Positions 26,491 to 34,937 of a stretch of DNA of 54,889 nucleotides are shown here, in pieces; position 1 is the stretch's first letter, and each line of letters starts with the position of its first letter. The position numbers and the translations under genes are program-made. The notes beneath the pieces are model-generated. The model had not been told where the DNA came from. It searched no databases and saw only the letters and a program-made list of their open reading frames with translations. This DNA comes from a virus. Location: IMG/VR virus record IMGVR_UViG_3300009100_000013, positions 1-54,889 of that record; one strand, written 5' to 3'.

Positions 26491-27438
26491 TTATTTAGGC
26501 AATTTAGATGATTTGCTAATTATAGCATCATCCCAACTAGGCGCTGGCCCGCTACCGGCTAGTATGGTGCCCGACGGCCCAACGCCCGTTGGAACTTTTG
26601 CAGTCTCTATGTAATTTTTTAATTGGTTATATAACTGTTGCAAAGGCTCTGCTACGGCAACACTTTTTGCACCATCGCCTAAAGTCATTTTAGCATCACC
26701 ATCTTTATCTTTTAGTTCTAAGGTTTTACCATCCTTTATTTTAATTTCTATAGAGCCATCTTTTTTAATAGTAATTAAATTATCAGCATCGTTTACCTTT
26801 TCTTTACTTGTGGTAGAAAGCTTAATTTCTCCATCATTATTTATTTGAATAAAACTATAAGCTTGTTCTTCTTTCCCTTTATCAGTATCTAATGAACCAT
26901 CGCTTTTAGTTGGACCAAATCTTTGTAAAAGCAATTCACCATTTTTATCTATATTTACATCAATTCCATTAAATGTAAACTGCAAATAATGTCCATAATC
27001 CTCTTTCGGAACTTTTCTATCAGAATCCTTTGGAATATCTATAAAAGGAACGCCACCTAAAATAATGGGCGTTGAAGCACTTCCATTTATCATTGCTACC
27101 AATACATAAGTGCCTAAAAGTTCAGAACTTTTTACTTCACCTTTAGTGATTCCAAATACATCTTTTTCATTTTTTCTTAGAGTATACGTTAAATAATCGG
27201 CCAATCCTCCAAAACTATCTAATAATTGACAATTATATAGAACAAATTGATTAAACCCATCTGTCTTTTCAGTAATTAAAATATTATAAGTAATAGTCTT
27301 AAATCCATTATTGTTATCAGGGTATACGATATCTATTACTTGGCCAATTTTTAAGCTAAAGTTATTGTTTACAAAATTGTCAAAATTGTCATTTGATGAC
27401 AAGCTCATCCACGAAGGAATAACGAATCCATTATTCAT
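26491..27438 (-). CDS. Baseplate central spike, gp5/gpV-like
   Basis: A 315-residue protein. Residues about 28-130 have the outline of an OB-fold (KIGQVIDIVYPDNNNGF, then beta strands to TPIILGGVPF), as in gpV and gp5-type spikes. Residues about 150-260 form short regular beta repeats (IKKDGSIEIKIKDGKTLEL, DKDGDAKMTLGDG) suited to a trimeric beta-helical needle. A helix EPLQQLYNQLKNYIETAK and a flexible tail follow. No lysozyme domain is present, unlike T4 gp5. It overlaps the hub gene by eight bases and follows it in transcription order, the usual hub-spike order. Its role is to pierce the cell envelope at the tail tip. Confidence 0.78.
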   Translation of the reverse strand: MNNGFVIPSWMSLSSNDNFDNFVNNNFSLKIGQVIDIVYPDNNNGFKTITYNILITEKTDGFNQFVLYNCQLLDSFGGLADYLTYTLRKNEKDVFGITKGEVKSSELLGTYVLVAMINGSASTPIILGGVPFIDIPKDSDRKVPKEDYGHYLQFTFNGIDVNIDKNGELLLQRFGPTKSDGSLDTDKGKEEQAYSFIQINNDGEIKLSTTSKEKVNDADNLITIKKDGSIEIKIKDGKTLELKDKDGDAKMTLGDGAKSVAVAEPLQQLYNQLKNYIETAKVPTGVGPSGTILAGSGPAPSWDDAIISKSSKLPK

Positions 27439-29278
27439 TGTTTTTCTTCCTTAAATTTAATGAACTTTGATTTTTAATTGTTTCTTTTATATAGCCGCCT
27501 CTAATATCAGCAAACGATTTGCCCTTTTCAAATTCTTCAAAAATTTCTTTGTCATGGAAATTGTCCAATTCACCATTTTTATGTATACCGTATGAAAAAT
27601 CAATTGAAGTACTAAAGGTAATCAACCCACTTCCTGATACTTGGTAATTATGAGTTATATTTTCTATATGTCCAACAATTTCTCCAAATTGAACATTGTC
27701 ACCAACACAAATAGGTTCTTGAATCCCGTAAGTTTGAATATTGCCAGAGTACTTTAGATGTTGATTTTCTAAGAAATCTACCAACAAAGCATTATAAGCG
27801 TTTAGAACAGCATCCTCTTGTTCGCCCAAAGAGCCACCGGATTGTTCGCGCTCTTCTGATGTGGTAAAAGCATCATCGGCAATAACAGCCTGGTATGCCT
27901 TTTGGCCATTTCTTCTGATATCCCCCGCATCTGCTGCCCATCCGCCATACATTACATTAAATGTAGCTATTGCAGCTGCATTGGAACTCGAGATTACTGG
28001 TTGCAAAGTAACCAATACGGTATTTAAACGCATTACGTCACTTTTGCTGATGTCATAAGACATTACAATATTTTGATCTATTTCAAATCTAGGTAAATCT
28101 AAAAATTTAGTAGTTTTTAATTTATCATTATTAATTTTAGAAAATGGTATTTGTCTACAGACTAATGTTGGAACAATATCCCCATCACCTTCTGGTTTTG
28201 GTCTTAATGTTCCATAAATTTCATTAATAATTGGATTCGAGTGTTCTTGTAAAATGCCTATAATTGTTGCATTCATGTTTGGGGACAGGCCAATAAGTCT
28301 TTTACCCCTCAATCTATAAGCTTCATTTGAATTAACGAAAATAGAACCTTCATCGCTGGTGCTAGCAGCAACAACATCAGGACCTAGTTTACCAGAATTA
28401 CCTGAGGAATACTGTTGAATGCCAACTATTAAAGATATCACATCTGCAAAGGTAAATAAACTATTTTTGTCTGTTTTTTCTTTTTGGCCCAATACTTTAG
28501 CCACTTCAGATGGGATATTGAAAGCATTTTTTACAGTGGAATTATAACTTCTAGATAATCCCTGATCTTCATCTACCTGCCCTGGCCCTAATCCTAATAA
28601 AACTTTATGAAAAAAAATAAATTGTTCTTGAACGCTTAAATTGTTTTTAATAATATCTAAATATTCAGCACCAATTTTTTTCATAAAATCATTGGTAAAC
28701 ATGATTTTGTCTTTATCGGTTTGATCTGCCGTTGTTAAAAAAGGAGAATAAACCACTTGAGATTGATATGGCATAAATCCAACGGCATTTAGATTATACC
28801 TGATGATTTTGGTACCGTTGCCAGAAACTCTGTAATTTTCTTGTATAGTTTGAACTTGGCCAAAAAATTTCAGACCGCTATTAAAATCATTAGCCGGTTT
28901 ATTTTTTTGCAAATTAGCTATAACGCGATTATAATCTTCATCAGAATTTATAATCCAAGCCATTACATAATCAGATGGACCACACAAAGCTAAATAATTA
29001 TAACTGTGCGGAGCTAGTACTGAACTTAACGTGTGAGCCAATCCTTGCTTGGATGTGTTCACATTTAATGACAATATATCATTGGTTAAAATCACAGGTT
29101 CTGAGGTACGTAACGTTAAAAAATTAGTTAAATCAGGTTTAACAGAATTTATAAATTTATAATTGATTAATTTAACTTTTTTATTTGTATATGGAAATAT
29201 GGCTATAATAGCTCTAGCCGAATGTTGCTCTGAATCAGAAGAATTAAATCCTATTTTTATATTCTGATAGGCGCCCAT
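27431..29278 (-). CDS. Baseplate hub protein (gpD/gp27-like)
   Basis: A 615-residue protein between the tape measure and the spike genes. It contains GLKFFGQVQTIQENYRVSGN then KIIRYNLNAVGF (about 135-168), a tail-hub feature seen in gpD/gp44/gp27-type proteins, and later GNIQTYGIQEPICVGDNVQF with GHIENITHNYQVSGSGLITF (about 517-555), which fits the second barrel. A Lys/Asn-rich C-terminus ends at the start of the spike gene. Hubs of this class form the ring that joins tube, tape measure and spike. Identity rests on position plus these motifs; sequence similarity to classical hubs is weak. Confidence 0.72.
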   Translation of the reverse strand: MGAYQNIKIGFNSSDSEQHSARAIIAIFPYTNKKVKLINYKFINSVKPDLTNFLTLRTSEPVILTNDILSLNVNTSKQGLAHTLSSVLAPHSYNYLALCGPSDYVMAWIINSDEDYNRVIANLQKNKPANDFNSGLKFFGQVQTIQENYRVSGNGTKIIRYNLNAVGFMPYQSQVVYSPFLTTADQTDKDKIMFTNDFMKKIGAEYLDIIKNNLSVQEQFIFFHKVLLGLGPGQVDEDQGLSRSYNSTVKNAFNIPSEVAKVLGQKEKTDKNSLFTFADVISLIVGIQQYSSGNSGKLGPDVVAASTSDEGSIFVNSNEAYRLRGKRLIGLSPNMNATIIGILQEHSNPIINEIYGTLRPKPEGDGDIVPTLVCRQIPFSKINNDKLKTTKFLDLPRFEIDQNIVMSYDISKSDVMRLNTVLVTLQPVISSSNAAAIATFNVMYGGWAADAGDIRRNGQKAYQAVIADDAFTTSEEREQSGGSLGEQEDAVLNAYNALLVDFLENQHLKYSGNIQTYGIQEPICVGDNVQFGEIVGHIENITHNYQVSGSGLITFSTSIDFSYGIHKNGELDNFHDKEIFEEFEKGKSFADIRGGYIKETIKNQSSLNLRKKNNE

Positions 29279-29281
29279 TAT

Positions 29282-31753
29282 TTAGAACTTGCTCCAATCT
29301 ATTGTAATGGTGTCATCTTTTTTAGATGTCTTAGATGCAGGCTTTGAAGGCGTTGCCCCTCTTGCTCCTTGCGTTGGAGTTATTTGTTTAATTTGCTGAT
29401 TAAAATCGGCGTAAGCCCCGGTTGTTTTCTTCAAAGGATTGACGGCAAGATTTTTAGCCATTTCATCAGCAACCTGTCTTTCAATTCCGCCGCCTAAAAC
29501 AACCTTTTTAATATTATCTACTACTTTTTCAACAGTACCTGCGTCGGTCTTTTCGCCTTTGATAGCTTGAGTATTGGCCACAATGGCTCGAGTTAATTCT
29601 TGCATACTAACATTTAAATTAGCTTCATTATTGGCAATTTGTAAAAGCGGTTTGAATCTTGGATCATTAGGATCGGTTAAAATTTTGGCCGTTTCATAAG
29701 TCTCTTTTATAGCTCCAGAAAGAACCGTGGCCACTTCTTTTTGACCCAAAAGACTATCTCTAACACCTTCCATAGAACTATTTAATGTGGCTAAAGTTCT
29801 ATCTAAAGTTTTACCACTAACATCTTCTATGGCACCCTTTCCTTGCAAAACTTGACCGGCTTTTAAGTCAACCATTCTATCAGCTTGATCTTGAGTTAAA
29901 CCTCTGGAAACAACATATTCATTGGCCAATTGAGCTTTGGCCACCATGGCTTCTTGTCCACCTGCGCCTATTTTTTTTCTAAAAGCAGCCAAGCCCTCCT
30001 TGGTTGAAAGCGCTCCAAATCTACCGCTACCAGGTTTTTCCGCTCTAGTTACATCCAATTCGGCTTGCTCATCAAAGCCAGATAGGAATTCCTCTAATCG
30101 CCTTTTACCCTCTTCACCACCTCCACCGGCCTTTTCCAATATAGCTCTTTGACCCTCTGTGATTTGACCGGTGGTAGATGCTTTAGATAACGCAAAAACA
30201 TCGCTGGCTGACATTTGATTAATATCAATACCAGCTTTTGAAATTAATGACTTTACACCAATCATACGCATAGCTTGTAAAACAGGATTGTTGCCGCCAC
30301 CGCGCATACTCATTTCTGTTGCAACGGCCGTTTGGGCAGCCGCTATATCAGCGCGACCAACTTCTGCGGCCTTTTTACCGCCCAAAGCCGTTTCCATTAA
30401 TCTTTGAAAAGTGTCTAGATCTTGTGCACGGGCATGCCCTTGATTGGCTATTTGAATGGTTGCTCCAACCAAATCCTTGACTAAAGAGGTCTCCACACCT
30501 TTTTTAGTACCTTCCATCATAGCTTTTTTTAATTGTTCCATAACAGTGGTTTGTTTTGATAAGCCGGTCATTGCACCACCCAGCAAACCTCCTGTTTGCT
30601 CAACCGTAGCAAGACCCTGACGTTGCATTTTTAAAGCTGCGCCAATATCCAATCTTTCTTGACCCAATAAACCAGATTGTCCTACCATGCCCATGGCAGA
30701 TAGAATTTCACCCTCACCAAATCCTAGCCTACGACCTGTGCGCAAGCCCTGACAAATTCTACGCGTACCTACAGCCTCCATGGCGCCCATACGTCCACGG
30801 GCCTTACCCATACGCTCAGAGGCCAATTCTCTAACGAATGAAGTGGAAGCTAAACCTGCTTCCATATTTCTTTGATTCATTTCGGCTAAAGCGGCTTGTC
30901 TAGCTTCAGGCATTGCTAGCAAATCGGCATTATTGGCAACATTCATTCCTAAAGCGCCCAATGCGCCGGTCAATGCACCAGCAGGGCCTCCTACAGCCAT
31001 GCCACCCGCACCTCCAGCAATAACATCCCCAATTCCAGAAATTACTTTACCGGCGGCCATTCCTTTAAATTCACGGTCGGCCGCGTTAACACCACGGCCT
31101 AATTTACCAGAAGATGCTAAAATGCCCAGGTCCAAACCGCCCGATGTAAATCCAGAAAGGTAGGTATTTGTTAAACTATCCCTTTGAGCCTCGTAACCCA
31201 TCTTGCGACTTTCAAAGCCGCCGGCAAAATTTGCAATTGAAGAGCCTACCCTACCTGCCGTAGCCGAAATAGCCGCTACTTTTAATAAATCAAATGCAGA
31301 AACGCCTCCTAAAGTTTGCTTAGCTTCATCCCGACGCTGACCGTACTGTTGCATACGGCCCATGCCCTCTCTGGTATTTTTTATTACCATTTGGCGCTCA
31401 TGTTCTAAAGCTTTCTTTTGAGCATCGCTAGCATTTTCTATTTGAGTTGTAAGATCCTGGTATTTTTTGATATTGAGATCAAGCTGTTTGCTTTGATCTT
31501 TAAGCGCGTCATTCATAAGGCGCAGCTGTTTTCTGGCATCGTCCTTGACCATTGATCGCATCATTTTACTTAATGACGCATCAATTTGATTAATCAAAGG
31601 ATTAATCTTTTTCATTTCGCCGAACATACGGTTAGCATTTGTTTCAGCGAAAGCATCTTTGAAAGCTTTATTTAATTTTTTGAGAGCCGCTTCGGTTTGC
31701 GCGGTATTGACCTTAATATCGGCAGAAATCTGTATCTGTTTATTATTAGCCAT
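29282..31753 (-). CDS. Tail tape measure protein
   Basis: An 823-residue protein with the expected make-up: an N-terminal coiled-coil region (QTEAALKKLNKAFKDAF through KALEHERQMVIKN, residues 15-130), a Gly/Ala-rich hydrophobic stretch (GIGDVIAGGAGGMAVGG, near 240-275) that could insert in a membrane, then long helices and a Lys-rich C-terminus. Length is on the order of 120 nm of tail at about 0.15 nm per residue. It sits after the chaperone pair (separated by an HNH gene) and before the hub, the usual order. The C-terminal third contains no obvious enzymatic domain. Confidence 0.85.
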   Translation of the reverse strand: MANNKQIQISADIKVNTAQTEAALKKLNKAFKDAFAETNANRMFGEMKKINPLINQIDASLSKMMRSMVKDDARKQLRLMNDALKDQSKQLDLNIKKYQDLTTQIENASDAQKKALEHERQMVIKNTREGMGRMQQYGQRRDEAKQTLGGVSAFDLLKVAAISATAGRVGSSIANFAGGFESRKMGYEAQRDSLTNTYLSGFTSGGLDLGILASSGKLGRGVNAADREFKGMAAGKVISGIGDVIAGGAGGMAVGGPAGALTGALGALGMNVANNADLLAMPEARQAALAEMNQRNMEAGLASTSFVRELASERMGKARGRMGAMEAVGTRRICQGLRTGRRLGFGEGEILSAMGMVGQSGLLGQERLDIGAALKMQRQGLATVEQTGGLLGGAMTGLSKQTTVMEQLKKAMMEGTKKGVETSLVKDLVGATIQIANQGHARAQDLDTFQRLMETALGGKKAAEVGRADIAAAQTAVATEMSMRGGGNNPVLQAMRMIGVKSLISKAGIDINQMSASDVFALSKASTTGQITEGQRAILEKAGGGGEEGKRRLEEFLSGFDEQAELDVTRAEKPGSGRFGALSTKEGLAAFRKKIGAGGQEAMVAKAQLANEYVVSRGLTQDQADRMVDLKAGQVLQGKGAIEDVSGKTLDRTLATLNSSMEGVRDSLLGQKEVATVLSGAIKETYETAKILTDPNDPRFKPLLQIANNEANLNVSMQELTRAIVANTQAIKGEKTDAGTVEKVVDNIKKVVLGGGIERQVADEMAKNLAVNPLKKTTGAYADFNQQIKQITPTQGARGATPSKPASKTSKKDDTITIDWSKF

Positions 31754-32431
31754 TTATGCGGCCTCTTTTTGTATAGTTAAAACACCTAAAATTATTAGTT
31801 TTGCAATATACTCTTGCTTTTCTCTCGTATAATCTTTTTTATTAGCTCCGCTTTTAATGATATTTTCTGATTCCCACATTGGTTGCAAATTTCTATAATT
31901 AAAACAAGCTCTTTGTTCTTCGGGATTGGTCAAATCAAATGCCGTACATGGTATTATATGATCAATGTGCCAGCCACCTTTACCATAATTATACCAAGTC
32001 ATATCTAATTGAAATAGTGACTCCAAATACCTAGCTGCAAAATCAGCAGTGCAGCCTAACAATTCTATTGTTTTGTACGCCTTACTGCCATATTGTAATT
32101 TTATTGCCATTCCAATTCTAGATCTGAGTGTAATGTTTATTCGGTACACAGGATCTTCTTTTGAACGCTTTTTTGCATACTCAGTAGTATATGTTGGATT
32201 ATTTTTACGCCATCTTTTATTTTGTATCCTTTTTTTATCAGACCGCTTGTATCTTTCTTTACTTTTCTCTTTATGATGTTCGGAATTGTCTTCATACCAT
32301 TTTTTGCTAATCACTCTACGACATATTTTACAAACAGAATCTTTATAGGATCTCTTTTTATCTTTAAAGGCAAATTCTTCACTACTTTTCTCAATTTTAC
32401 ATGCATTACATATTTTTGTTAATTTTTCCAT
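31754..32431 (-). CDS. HNH homing endonuclease (free-standing)
   Basis: A 225-residue protein. The N-terminus has two C-x-x-C pairs (C8/C11 in CNACK, C34/C37 in CKICRR) for a zinc site, then a very basic helical region (KKRIQNKRWRKNN). The HNH core is GWHIDHIIPC (H155, D157, H158), FNYRNLQPMW (N179) and ESENIIKSG (N190). It fits exactly between the second chaperone gene and the tape measure gene with a one-base gap on one side and none on the other, so it was added without breaking either. Such genes spread by cutting unoccupied alleles; a target near this junction in related phages is likely. It is more A+T-rich than its neighbours. Confidence 0.87.
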   Translation of the reverse strand: MEKLTKICNACKIEKSSEEFAFKDKKRSYKDSVCKICRRVISKKWYEDNSEHHKEKSKERYKRSDKKRIQNKRWRKNNPTYTTEYAKKRSKEDPVYRINITLRSRIGMAIKLQYGSKAYKTIELLGCTADFAARYLESLFQLDMTWYNYGKGGWHIDHIIPCTAFDLTNPEEQRACFNYRNLQPMWESENIIKSGANKKDYTREKQEYIAKLIILGVLTIQKEAA

Positions 32432-32432
32432 T

Positions 32433-32804
32433 TTAAAACTCTATATCAAATTCCTCTAAAGGTTCAGATTGTGTGGCTTTTTTATTCTCTTCGTCCAATT
32501 TTCTCTGTTCTTTTGCCAACTCTTCTTTCACCCAATCATCATCATCTTCTTCTTTTTCTTGAATTTTATCAGGATATAGTAATTGATTTTTATACTTTAA
32601 AAAATCATCATCAGATAGGTTGGCTATGAATGATTCATACCTGTGTAATAATATATGGTGAAGGTCCATTTTTTCTACCTCAGGGAGCGGTATATGAAAT
32701 TCTTTGGAATACCATCTACAAAGCTTCCTCATTTCTGAGGCAAAATCGGGCTTTTCACGACTTTTTAAAGCCAATATTTCAATTGCTTTAAAATCATCTA
32801 GCAT
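32433..32804 (-). CDS. Tail assembly chaperone 2 (gpT-like position)
   Basis: A 123-residue acidic helical protein with ALKSREKPDFASEMRKLCRW near the start and an acidic, Lys/Glu-rich tail (EKEEDDDDWVKEELAKE). It starts two bases after the stop of the preceding 130-residue gene and, before the HNH insertion, would have been next to the tape measure gene. This pair arrangement is typical of tail-assembly chaperones, which bind the tape measure before tail tube polymerisation. In many phages the second is made by ribosomal frameshift; here it has its own ATG and I see no convincing slippery heptamer. Confidence 0.65.
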   Translation of the reverse strand: MLDDFKAIEILALKSREKPDFASEMRKLCRWYSKEFHIPLPEVEKMDLHHILLHRYESFIANLSDDDFLKYKNQLLYPDKIQEKEEDDDDWVKEELAKEQRKLDEENKKATQSEPLEEFDIEF

Positions 32805-32806
32805 GT

Positions 32807-33199
32807 TTAACCAGAGGTTTTCATCTCTGCCATGGCATCATTAGCTTTTTTGGTCAATTCTTCTCGGTATTTCTCTTCAACTTCAATGACTTTCTTGAAT
32901 AATTCGACTAAAACATTGCCATCAACCATGTCTGCTAAATAATTACTTTCAACAACCCATGTAGGACATTTGGATACCCTATGTTTTATTTGAGATATCA
33001 TGGCGGCTATGGAGCGTATTTCTTCAGGAACAGTAGCTTCATCTTGGGGATTGCCCATAAATCGCCGTCTATCAATATCTACAGCAGCCATGCTACTAAA
33101 GCTTAAAATAGGCTTCACCGTGAAGTCACCGGCCCAAGTTTGTCTGGAAGTTTCGCCAAGGCAATTGAATGTAAAAGTAACTGGCTCACCTATCATCAT
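32807..33199 (-). CDS. Tail assembly chaperone 1 (gpG-like position)
   Basis: A 130-residue protein. It starts with beta strands (GEPVTFTFNCLGETSRQTW), continues with KPILSFSSMAAVDIDRRRFMG, and ends in helices (VLVELFKKVIEVEEKYREEL). This beta-then-helix make-up, its small size and its place just before the tape measure block agree with the first tail-assembly chaperone of myoviruses. An AGGAG ribosome binding site stands nine bases before the ATG; a second ATG follows directly. The leader also contains a GAATTC site at 33204-33209. Assignment is mainly by context. Confidence 0.65.
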   Translation of the reverse strand: MMIGEPVTFTFNCLGETSRQTWAGDFTVKPILSFSSMAAVDIDRRRFMGNPQDEATVPEEIRSIAAMISQIKHRVSKCPTWVVESNYLADMVDGNVLVELFKKVIEVEEKYREELTKKANDAMAEMKTSG

Positions 33200-33253
33200 G
33201 GATGAATTCTCCTAAGGGGTTATTTAGTTTTAGATGATTAAATGAGGGAAAGG

Positions 33254-33264
33254 ATGCTAATTGA
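33254..33264 (-). repeat. Intergenic 11-mer shared with 15694-15704
   Basis: Second copy of TCAATTAGCAT (minus strand), located in the 76-base gap upstream of the first tail-assembly chaperone gene. The rest of this gap holds a CCCCTTAGGAG segment containing the ribosome binding site. The element could mark a transcription start for the tape-measure block, but this is a guess. Confidence 0.3.
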
Positions 33265-33275
33265 TCGAAGAAAAA

Positions 33276-34127
33276 TTAGAAGCTGTAGCGCATGCGTAGT
33301 TGTACCTGGTACTGGGTTGTGACGTTAACCGCACCTGAAGCGGCTGGAACACTGGCCCGAATGGCTAACATATCGCCATTGACAAAGGTGCTTTCAGTTA
33401 CCTTGATCAAGCGAATCGTACTCACATCACCTGCTATCGCAACACCCGCGGCAACGTTAGCTGGATTTGTAACTGCATTGAGCTTAGTAGCTGTTAATGA
33501 ACTTGTGCTAGCAGAGGTAATCAAATATGTACCAACATTAGCCGCATTGGAACCAAGGAATTGACTTGGGGTATTTTGGATGATAATATAATCACCAACG
33601 TTTGGCTGAGTTACCCAGGTAGCAGTCACTGTGGCACAATTTAAATTCAAAACAGAAGCTACCGCTGTAATTGAATATGTGGTGGTTGTCAAAAGAACGT
33701 TGTTGCTACCCGTTGGCATGCGTAGTTGTGTGCTAGCAGTAACACCGGTAAGGGTTGGAACAGCTAGATTCAGAGCCGTAGCAGTGTTGTTTAACCGGTA
33801 TAATGAGAAATTGTAACTTGAAGCAGTGGTGCTGGTATTTGAAATACCATTTGGCACCATTAAATTCATTGAAACAACTTGCCCACCGGTTGGCGCAACA
33901 ATAAGAGGAACATCGATGCTTACTGCGGTGCCGCTAGGAGCTGGCAAGGTAAAAGCGGTGTAACAAAGCTCATCGCGATAAACATCGTCAAGAACTTTAC
34001 CATTCGCAAGCATGGTTCCTAAAGTCAAATCACTTGCTGTAGAACCGTCTACTTGACCATTTGACCAATTTGCTTGAGTTTTACTCCACGCGTCAAGAAG
34101 GTCTTTTTGTTTTTGATTCAATGCCAT
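33276..34127 (-). CDS. Virion structural protein with shared beta module
   Basis: A 283-residue protein. The N-terminus is helical (NQKQKDLLDAWSKTQANWSN), then the protein becomes beta-rich, Thr/Ser/Ala-rich and low in charge. Residues about 170-215 carry one copy of the module found in the sheath and baseplate proteins (NVGDYIIIQNTPSQF, then ANVGTYLITSAS), and the copy includes a TATKLN segment very like the one in the sheath. It ends TTQYQVQLRMRYSF. It lies between the small membrane protein and chaperone genes, so it is probably a tail or decoration protein. No known family recognised. Confidence 0.65.
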   Translation of the reverse strand: MALNQKQKDLLDAWSKTQANWSNGQVDGSTASDLTLGTMLANGKVLDDVYRDELCYTAFTLPAPSGTAVSIDVPLIVAPTGGQVVSMNLMVPNGISNTSTTASSYNFSLYRLNNTATALNLAVPTLTGVTASTQLRMPTGSNNVLLTTTTYSITAVASVLNLNCATVTATWVTQPNVGDYIIIQNTPSQFLGSNAANVGTYLITSASTSSLTATKLNAVTNPANVAAGVAIAGDVSTIRLIKVTESTFVNGDMLAIRASVPAASGAVNVTTQYQVQLRMRYSF

Positions 34128-34151
34128 TTTTTATATCTCCCTAGGATTACT

Positions 34152-34161
34152 CAAGTTTAAG
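34152..34161 (-). promoter_or_regulatory. Intergenic motif CTTAAACTTG (variant site)
   Basis: Minus-strand CTTAAACTT core in the 39-base gap before the gene at 33276-34127, just after the stop of the small membrane protein gene. It matches the first nine bases of the motif at 15713 and 23322 but not the rest. It is followed by AGTAATCC and a GGGAG ribosome binding site. Confidence 0.35.
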
Positions 34162-34166
34162 TCTCT

Positions 34167-34451
34167 TTAAGTTTCTTTTTTGGTTTCTTGCGTCATAGAA
34201 ACGTTCTTTTTTTGAAAATTTCTACCAAAATAAAGCGCTGAACAGGCCATAAATAATTCAAAAGAATGATCAAAACTAATAAATTTAAATAATTCAAATG
34301 ATGCTAATATACAGATAAGGAAACTGATGATAACCATTGTAAAGGTTACGCTGGATTCATTATGCCTTGGATTTCTAAGTAATGGAATTGGAATGCCTTT
34401 ATTAGACATCCAATTTACTAAAAGTTTCCATTTATCCAAAAATACTTGCAT
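34167..34451 (-). CDS. Small membrane protein in lysis-like group
   Basis: A 94-residue protein with two hydrophobic segments: VTFTMVIISFLICILASFELF (about 36-56), and a shorter one near SFELFMACSALYFG. The N-terminal part (DKWKLLVNWMSNKGIPIPLL) is amphipathic and the C-terminus is charged (KKNVSMTQETKKET). It directly follows the holin gene. This fits a second holin, an antiholin or a membrane-bound lysis accessory, but the sequence alone does not separate these. Confidence 0.6.
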   Translation of the reverse strand: MQVFLDKWKLLVNWMSNKGIPIPLLRNPRHNESSVTFTMVIISFLICILASFELFKFISFDHSFELFMACSALYFGRNFQKKNVSMTQETKKET

Positions 34452-34455
34452 ATAT

Positions 34456-34465
34456 GAAGTTTAAG
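34456..34465 (-). promoter_or_regulatory. Intergenic motif CTTAAACTTC (variant site)
   Basis: Minus-strand CTTAAACTT core in the short gap between holin and small membrane protein genes, directly before the ATG. The position between two genes that otherwise lack a strong ribosome binding site suggests either a promoter-like element or chance in A+T-rich DNA. Confidence 0.3.
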
Positions 34466-34469
34466 CTTA

Positions 34470-34937
34470 TTATTTGCTTTTACGCTTCCTATTCTGTTGT
34501 TTTAATTTATTTAAAAATTTACCACTATCTGAATTTTTATTAATTCTATTAAATATAAAATCCAGAATATCTATTCCGCTTATTCTCTTAATATTTTCTA
34601 ATATAGAGATACCCTCTACTATACTAATGAAACTCATTGCACCTTTTATAATGGGCGTATCTGTAAATATGAATATTTCCAAAACTAGTGAGAAAATTAA
34701 TAAAAATTCATATATAAAAATTTTACCCAAAGTTCTTCTTAGTGCCCGAGATGAAAAATTATCGCCCTCTTTTAAAGAGGCCCAAGTACCAAAAAAAACA
34801 TCAGAAAATATTAAGAATAGTATTATCCACATGGATATCTTAATTGGGGCTAAAAATAGGGCTAGCCAAACAAAACACTCTATTGCAATAGAATGCACTG
34901 AAATAGTAGAAAAATTACTAAATAATGCCTTAATCAT
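34470..34937 (-). CDS. Holin (phage holin family 4-like)
   Basis: A 155-residue protein with three or four hydrophobic helices (about 18-30, 34-50, 73-92 and possibly 95-110). The segment LIFSDVFFGTWASLKEGDNFSS followed by LRRTLGKIFIYEF, and later SIVEGISILENIKRISG, match the toxin-secretion/phage-lysis holin family 4, where the D-x-x-x-G-x-x-A turn and the E-x-x-S-I-x-E-N signature are conserved. It ends in a basic tail (NRKRKSK). Its start overlaps the stop of the serine protease gene. It would make the inner-membrane lesion that times lysis. No endolysin was found in this window. Confidence 0.82.
   Translation of the reverse strand: MIKALFSNFSTISVHSIAIECFVWLALFLAPIKISMWIILFLIFSDVFFGTWASLKEGDNFSSRALRRTLGKIFIYEFLLIFSLVLEIFIFTDTPIIKGAMSFISIVEGISILENIKRISGIDILDFIFNRINKNSDSGKFLNKLKQQNRKRKSK

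Noticed and set aside
32790-32860. Programmed -1 frameshift between the two tail-assembly chaperone genes
   Set aside because: The frames are in the right relation, but the only A-run (ACCAAAAAAGCT on the minus strand) leads directly to a stop in the -1 frame, and no good slippery heptamer follows before the second gene's own ATG. Separate initiation is simpler.
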